From contig JAUWOK010000027.1 in NCBI GenBank assembly GCA_030612165.1, positions 1 to 11,594 on the forward strand: a stretch of 11,594 nt of DNA, in the 5' to 3' direction. The translations under genes were made by a program, and so were the position numbers. The first letter of the stretch is position 1. Each line of letters begins with the position of its first letter. The DNA comes from Dehalococcoidia bacterium. GTDB taxonomy: Bacteria; Chloroflexota; Dehalococcoidia; GIF9; AB-539-J10. Under the pieces are notes generated by a model. The model was not told where the DNA came from. It ran no database searches and worked only from the letters and a program-made list of their open reading frames with translations. Positions 7,549-11,594 of the stretch are shown here, one piece after another.

Positions 7549-8427
7549 TTGCTAACCCAGATTTTGCTCACAATCATCGTAATATTGTTAGTCATCCTGA
7601 TTTTTCTTGCTCTCAAAAAAAGGGGCGTTAAACCGGAGGAGATTGAAGGAGCCATGTCTCTTTCCTGGACAAAGCTGGGAATGGAAGAGAAGCTGGGCAG
7701 GCTGACGGCGCACACCGAGGATATCCGCAACTGCCACAAATCTCTGGAACAGATGCTGCGCGTGCCTGTGGAGCGCGCCGCGATGGGAGAGCTAAGCATG
7801 GAGATAATTCTTTCGGATCAACTCCCCCCTGACATGTTCGGCATCAGAGAAATGGTTCTTGATGGGAAAATTCCCGACGCCCACATCAGGTCTACGGCAG
7901 GAATTGTCTGCATAGATTCCAAATTCCCCCTGGAGAATTACTTGAGGATGACAGAGGCGGAAGAGGCACAACAAAAAGAAAGGTTCAGGAGTGATTTCCG
8001 CAGGGATATACGCACTCACCTCAACAAGATAGCTCATGATTATGTTTGTCCGGAGAAAGGCTCAGCGGATTTCGCCTTCGCCTACATCCCCTCTGAAGCC
8101 GTTTATTACTCCATGATTAGAGACGAGTTCGCATTGCTGCAGGACTATACGAAAAGAGGTGTCCAGGTCGTATCTCCGCTGACGCTATCTCACAAAGTGC
8201 AGCTTATCAAAGCAGGAGTACACGCCAGAAAGCTCTCTGAAGACGCCGAACGGGTAAAGAAAGAGCTATTCGCTCTTTCCCGGGAATTCAGCGAAATCGA
8301 CAAGCTATGGCAGGTATTCTACACTACACACTTAAGGAACGCAGAGGGAAAGGCTGAAGAGCTGGATACAGCCTATAAAAGGTTGCGGGACGAATTCGAC
8401 AGAATTTCCAGGCTGGCGCAAGAATAA
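7549..8427 (+). CDS. rmuC: RmuC-family protein, short form with N-terminal membrane anchor
   Basis: A 292-residue member of the RmuC family, linked in E. coli to limiting inversions at inverted repeats and predicted to have a PD-(D/E)XK nuclease core. A single transmembrane helix covers residues 4-22, followed by a short linker. The core shows G80-E81 with E85, P109-D110, I-D-S-K (122-125) followed by F-P-L-E-N-Y, then F-A-Y-I-P-S-E-A-V-Y-Y (177-187) and V-S-P-L-T-L. The literal P-D...D-S-K pattern fits the nuclease motif. E. coli RmuC is about 475 residues; here the long coiled coil between anchor and core is reduced to about 50 residues. Start TTG 7549 has AGAGG eight bases upstream. It lies 21 bp after nnr, so it is in the same operon. 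Confidence 0.9.
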   Translation: MLTQILLTIIVILLVILIFLALKKRGVKPEEIEGAMSLSWTKLGMEEKLGRLTAHTEDIRNCHKSLEQMLRVPVERAAMGELSMEIILSDQLPPDMFGIREMVLDGKIPDAHIRSTAGIVCIDSKFPLENYLRMTEAEEAQQKERFRSDFRRDIRTHLNKIAHDYVCPEKGSADFAFAYIPSEAVYYSMIRDEFALLQDYTKRGVQVVSPLTLSHKVQLIKAGVHARKLSEDAERVKKELFALSREFSEIDKLWQVFYTTHLRNAEGKAEELDTAYKRLRDEFDRISRLAQE

Positions 8428-8499
8428 ACGCACTTCCCTGTATGGCGAAGCGCTGAAAATCTGGTTTAGTTATACCGCCGGCAAGACAAGGAGGGAGAA

Positions 8500-8553
8500 A
8501 TGGCCACAGTAATATGTGGTATTCTAACCAAAAGGAGATTTAAAAGATTATAA
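8500..8553 (+). CDS. 17-codon leader ORF upstream of and overlapping ppcA
   Basis: ATG at 8500 follows a strong SD (AAGGAGGG, 8488-8495). The predicted peptide is MATVICGILTKRRFKRL, ending at TAA 8551-8553. That stop overlaps the AUA (8550-8552) and directly follows the AUU (8547-8549) that are the only plausible starts for the conserved N-terminus of PEP carboxylase, one frame back. The SD for the carboxylase (AAAGGAG, 8531-8537) lies inside this ORF. A ribosome finishing the leader would be released on the carboxylase start, so it may serve translational coupling or control. The basic end (K-R-R-F-K-R) has no run of a single amino acid, so it does not look like an attenuator leader. That it is translated is inference. 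Confidence 0.5.
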   Translation: MATVICGILTKRRFKRL

Positions 8554-10007
8554 AGATACCGAAATGCATGAGCACGCAGCACCCTGATAACGTGATTTCT
8601 CCGTTTTTTGCCGAGAGCTCCGAGCTTGATGGGGAAGATGAAATTCAGGAAGCATATTACGCATTCTCTCATTTAGGCTGCGATGAGCAGATGTGGGATT
8701 GCGAAGGCAAAGAGGTTGACAATTTCGTCGTCAAAAAACTGTTAACAAAACATGAAACATTTTTCCGGGAAAAAAGGCTGGGCAGAGATGTCTTCATAAC
8801 CCTGAGAGTTCCTAATCCAACCGTAGAAAGGGCTGAGGCAAAAATCCTGCTGGAAACATTGGAGAGTATCCCCAGGTCGTTCGACACTGCCAAACTATTT
8901 TACGGCGACGACTTGCCACCAATATTCGAAATTATCCTGCCCATGACCGCTTCTTACAAATCGCTCGACAGAATTTACAGATATTATTGTGATTTCGTCG
9001 TCGGCAAGCAAGAGAAACCATTCAAAGAAGGCGATATCACGATTGCAGAATGGATCGGAGAATTCAAGCCTGAGAAAATCAAACTGATCCCCCTCTTTGA
9101 AGACCTGGAGCATATGCTAGACGCACATAACATAGTCAGGGACTACCTGCAAGATAAAGAAGTAGAGTACCAGAGGGTTTTCCTGGCCAGGTCAGATCCG
9201 GCAACAAACTATGGTCTCGTCGGAGCAGTCCTGCTAAGCAAGATCGCGCTGCAAAGATTACAGCAGCTATCGGATAGCACTGGCACCATGATATACCCTA
9301 TTATTGGCATAGGATCAGCTCCTTTTAGAGGTAACCTCAGACCACAAACAATAGAAAGAATTTCCAGAGAATACCCCAGCGTTCATACCTTCACCATTCA
9401 ATCGGCATTCAAATACGATAATCCCCCCAAAGAAGTTGAAGAAGCCATAACGAAGCTGCACGAAAGACAAACAGGACCACCTCAGATGGTGGACGAAAAA
9501 AGATGCCTGGAAATAATAGGCAAGTACTCCCGAGAATACGAAAGGCAGATCATGGCATTAGCGCCGATAATCAACAGAATTGCGAGATGTGTCCCGAGCA
9601 GAAGAAAAAGAAAACTACATATTGGACTGTTCGGATATTCGCGCAACATAGGAGGAATTTCTCTACCGAGGGCGATAACCTTTACTGCTGCTCTTTACTC
9701 CATAGGATTGCCGCCGGAAGTCCTCGGCTTGAATGCTTTAGACAAAGACGACCTTCGTTTCGTCAAGGAAATCTATGTAAATTTTGAAGAGGATTTGAGC
9801 GATTCTCTGAAATATTTAAACCGCGACACGGGTTTCCTGCCAGAGAATATTGTCAGAAAGGTCAATAACCTTCCCATAGATTTACAGCCAGACAGAGAAC
9901 ATAACGAGATAACCTCTTTCATCGCAAGTTCGCTAAGAGAAAATAGGATTGAAGAACTGCAAGAGTGCATATTGAGAGCAGCAAACCTGAGAAAATTTTT
10001 AGGGTAA
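8547..10007 (+). CDS. ppcA: Archaeal-type phosphoenolpyruvate carboxylase
   Basis: Fixes bicarbonate onto phosphoenolpyruvate to give oxaloacetate, feeding the TCA intermediates. At about 486 residues it is the short archaeal type (about 480-540), not the ~900-residue bacterial/plant enzyme. Motifs: M-S-T-Q-H-P-D-N (H12 probably equals the catalytic His of T-A-H-P-T), W-D-C-E-G-K-E-V-D, R-V-P-N-P-T-V-E, F-L-A-R-S-D-P-A, G-S-A-P-F-R-G-N (256-263), Q-S-A-F-K-Y-D (285-291), and L-H-I-G-L-F-G-Y-S-R (357-366). The usual first Met would be ATG 8568, but it has no SD, and the codons before it spell K-I-P-K-C, which archaeal homologues carry before M-S-T-Q-H. I therefore start at AUU 8547, nine bases after AAAGGAG; AUA 8550 is equally possible. 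An in-frame TAA at 8541 rules out earlier starts. Confidence 0.92.
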   Translation: MIKIPKCMSTQHPDNVISPFFAESSELDGEDEIQEAYYAFSHLGCDEQMWDCEGKEVDNFVVKKLLTKHETFFREKRLGRDVFITLRVPNPTVERAEAKILLETLESIPRSFDTAKLFYGDDLPPIFEIILPMTASYKSLDRIYRYYCDFVVGKQEKPFKEGDITIAEWIGEFKPEKIKLIPLFEDLEHMLDAHNIVRDYLQDKEVEYQRVFLARSDPATNYGLVGAVLLSKIALQRLQQLSDSTGTMIYPIIGIGSAPFRGNLRPQTIERISREYPSVHTFTIQSAFKYDNPPKEVEEAITKLHERQTGPPQMVDEKRCLEIIGKYSREYERQIMALAPIINRIARCVPSRRKRKLHIGLFGYSRNIGGISLPRAITFTAALYSIGLPPEVLGLNALDKDDLRFVKEIYVNFEEDLSDSLKYLNRDTGFLPENIVRKVNNLPIDLQPDREHNEITSFIASSLRENRIEELQECILRAANLRKFLG

Positions 10008-10058
10008 TTGGGGGGGCTTCGCCACGCTACTTCTGTGTTACCGTGGTTGCGCAACAGG

Positions 10059-10087
10059 TTGACATTCTTTCATATAGCAATTATCCT
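10059..10087 (+). promoter_or_regulatory. Promoter for the 483-aa membrane protein
   Basis: Perfect -35 TTGACA (10059-10064), a 17-bp spacer and -10 TATCCT (10082-10087, four of six matches). The predicted start near 10094 gives a leader of about 44 nt carrying the SD AAGGAGGT (10124-10131). A 10-bp palindrome GTTGCGCAAC (10046-10055) sits just upstream of the -35. This suggests the gene is transcribed apart from ppcA. Confidence 0.6.
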
Positions 10088-10137
10088 GCACCATAGATAA
10101 AGGCTTCTTAATTATCAGACGACAAGGAGGTACTAAC

Positions 10138-11589
10138 TTGAGAGTGAAAAACTTTTTTTCCGGGTTCTTCGGTTTCATTCTTACTATAACGCTGTTATTA
10201 CTGCTCCTCGTGACCACGCTTAATAACACACTGCTTAACCCCGCCTTTGTCACAAACGAGCTAGACAAACTGGACGTATATTCCATTGCCACGCAGCAAT
10301 TGAGCGATCAATTGAGCGAGATGGCAGCAGCAGAGATGCCCGCAGAAATGAGTAATGCCCTGGAAGGCGAGGCGCCTTACGAGACTATCAGAGATATCGT
10401 GGCCGAGCAGATGCCCACGCAAATGCAAAATTATATGATCGAGCAATTATCCCAGCAGTTACCTGAATACGCGGTATATATGCCTCAGGTAGTGAACACA
10501 ACCTTTGCCAGCATGGGAACATGGATGGACAAGCAAATAGGCACCGCTGCTCAGGGCGTAAACGCCTATTTAACAGAAGATGCACCTTTAAGCATCACCA
10601 TCTCGCTTACAGAATTAAAGCCTGTGCTTAAAGATAACTTGGCACAGGCAATGCGGGATAATCCACCGCCGGAAATAGCGAGCCTGCCTGCAGCCGCGCA
10701 GGATGCCGTCATTGAACAAGTCTGCGCCAAGATTGATAGCGAGATACCCGGACAGGTAACCATCGACGAGGGCTTTCTGGGAACGGAGGTGATGACACAG
10801 CTGGAACAGGCAAAAGCCATCGCCACGATCAACGTCTCTCTGGAACAAGTCATGAACGAAGTCTTCACTGAACTTGAACCATGGATAAAAGAGCAAACCA
10901 CCAACGCCATCAATAGCGGCTATGCTTATCTCCAAGGAGAAACGGAACACTTAAGCATCGTCATTCCTATGGCACAAATGAAGACCACCGTCTCAGACAA
11001 ACTGGAGCAAATCATTCGTGAGAATATTCCCACAGACACGGGAATTTCCCAGAGCGACATCGACAACCTCATCGTCGAAATGCAGACCATGGTAGATGAG
11101 AGCATACCGCAGGAACTTGACATAGACGAAGAGCTCCTGGGAACGGAGGTGATGACACAGCTGGAACAGGCAAGAGATATCCTTGGCTACACCGACACCG
11201 TTTTCAAGGGACTCATCGGCCTGGCCGTGTTAATGGTGGTACTGATAGCCTTCCTGCAATGGCGGCGCATCAAGGGTTTGGCCCATCATATCGGTGTCGC
11301 TTGCACCGTAGCCGGAGCAGTGAGCCTGGCCGGGGCACTGGCTATGTCCAATCTCCCATTGCAGGTGCTTTCTCGCCTCCAGCTTGATATTCCCACGGAG
11401 TTTGCAGAGAAAATATCGCTGTTCGCCAGCGATTTGAGCCAGCCCATGGTGACATACGCCAGCATCACTCTTGTAGTGGGCATCGTACTCCTGGTGATCT
11501 CCAAAAGGCTCAAGCCTCCTACCCCCGAGCCATACGATACCCTGCCCAGGGGCGCAGCCGATACGTCAACGCCTGCCGAAAAAGATTGA
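10138..11589 (+). CDS. Membrane protein of unknown function with internal duplication
   Basis: A 483-residue protein that I do not recognise as a named family. The start is TTG 10138, six bases after a near-perfect SD. One N-terminal helix (about 8-26) is followed by a mainly helical, acidic and Gln-rich extracytoplasmic-type region of about 330 residues. Three C-terminal helices follow (near 357-373, 381-403 and 440-460), then a Pro/Thr-rich tail. The middle holds two related units of 120 residues, each ending I-D-E-x-x-L-G-T-E-V-M-T-Q-L-E-Q-A (the shared L-G-T...Q-A at 214-225 and 334-345), with S-L-T-E-L-K-P-V-L-K-D matched to P-M-A-Q-M-K-T-T-V-S-D. The layout suggests a cell-surface helical domain held by membrane helices at both ends, perhaps an envelope or sensor protein. 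No enzymatic motif is visible. Confidence 0.85.
   Translation: MRVKNFFSGFFGFILTITLLLLLLVTTLNNTLLNPAFVTNELDKLDVYSIATQQLSDQLSEMAAAEMPAEMSNALEGEAPYETIRDIVAEQMPTQMQNYMIEQLSQQLPEYAVYMPQVVNTTFASMGTWMDKQIGTAAQGVNAYLTEDAPLSITISLTELKPVLKDNLAQAMRDNPPPEIASLPAAAQDAVIEQVCAKIDSEIPGQVTIDEGFLGTEVMTQLEQAKAIATINVSLEQVMNEVFTELEPWIKEQTTNAINSGYAYLQGETEHLSIVIPMAQMKTTVSDKLEQIIRENIPTDTGISQSDIDNLIVEMQTMVDESIPQELDIDEELLGTEVMTQLEQARDILGYTDTVFKGLIGLAVLMVVLIAFLQWRRIKGLAHHIGVACTVAGAVSLAGALAMSNLPLQVLSRLQLDIPTEFAEKISLFASDLSQPMVTYASITLVVGIVLLVISKRLKPPTPEPYDTLPRGAADTSTPAEKD
10777..10813 (+). repeat. 37-bp perfect direct repeat, copy 1
   Basis: Identical to 11137-11173, exactly 360 bases (120 codons) away and in the same frame. 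It encodes L-G-T-E-V-M-T-Q-L-E-Q-A. The flanking parts of the two 120-residue units have diverged, while this block is identical even at silent positions. Confidence 0.95.
11137..11173 (+). repeat. 37-bp perfect direct repeat, copy 2
   Basis: Second copy of the in-frame repeat in the 483-residue membrane protein, immediately before the first of the three C-terminal membrane helices. It is identical to copy 1 at all 37 positions. Confidence 0.95.
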
Positions 11590-11594
11590 CAGAG

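Noticed and set aside
8541..8556. Programmed -1 frameshift joining the 17-codon leader to ppcA
   Set aside because: The frames would fit a -1 shift just before the leader stop, but no slippery heptamer of the X-XXY-YYZ form is present there. A stop-start overlap explains the layout better.
10008..10035. G run followed by GGC-TTC-GCC as a ppcA terminator
   Set aside because: The stem is only three base pairs and there is no T run after it.

Overview
The window looks like a piece of a bacterial chromosome from an uncultured or metagenome-assembled organism. The evidence for Bacteria is an NAD-dependent DNA ligase, an RmuC-family protein, strong Shine-Dalgarno (SD) sequences before most genes, and several TTG/GTG starts. 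GC content looks close to one half. The gene styles (phage-ABA-sandwich small protein, kinesin-light-chain-type TPR protein, archaeal-type PEP carboxylase) would fit an anaerobic lineage such as Chloroflexota/Dehalococcoidia, but that is a low-confidence impression. The first 36 bases are a pure C run that replaces coding sequence of ligA, so the left end is most likely a contig edge with a homopolymer artefact.

Minus-strand block (37-3265), transcribed right to left: an ABC-2 exporter ATPase (GTG start), its permease (4-bp ATGA overlap), a 74-aa two-helix membrane protein, then ligA, cut off after adenylation motif IV. A perfect TTGACA lies just upstream of the ATPase and could give an almost leaderless transcript. 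A 19-bp tandem duplication sits on the permease stop codon.

Plus-strand block 1 (3382-5752): a 124-aa phage-ABA-sandwich-like protein, a 317-aa protein made almost wholly of 42-residue TPR repeats, and a 315-aa DUF4037 protein that carries a full minimal nucleotidyltransferase triad. Spacing and SD sites suggest one operon. The TPR/DUF4037 pair is the best candidate here for an undescribed functional unit.

Plus-strand block 2 (5950-10007): bifunctional NAD(P)H-hydrate repair enzyme Nnr, behind a perfect TATAAT; a short membrane-anchored RmuC-family protein 21 bp downstream; then archaeal-type phosphoenolpyruvate carboxylase (PpcA). The conserved PpcA N-terminus (K-I-P-K-C-M-S-T-Q-H-P-D-N) extends upstream of the first AUG, and only AUU or AUA codons are available to start it. 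A 17-codon ORF with its own strong SD ends exactly over those codons, which suggests translational coupling.

Plus-strand block 3 (10138-11589): a 483-aa membrane protein of unknown function behind a good promoter (TTGACA, 17 bp, TATCCT). It has an internal duplication with a perfect 37-bp DNA repeat.

No RNA gene, CRISPR array, insertion sequence or integrase was seen. No stretch longer than 300 bases lacks a gene; the longest gap is 5753-5949.
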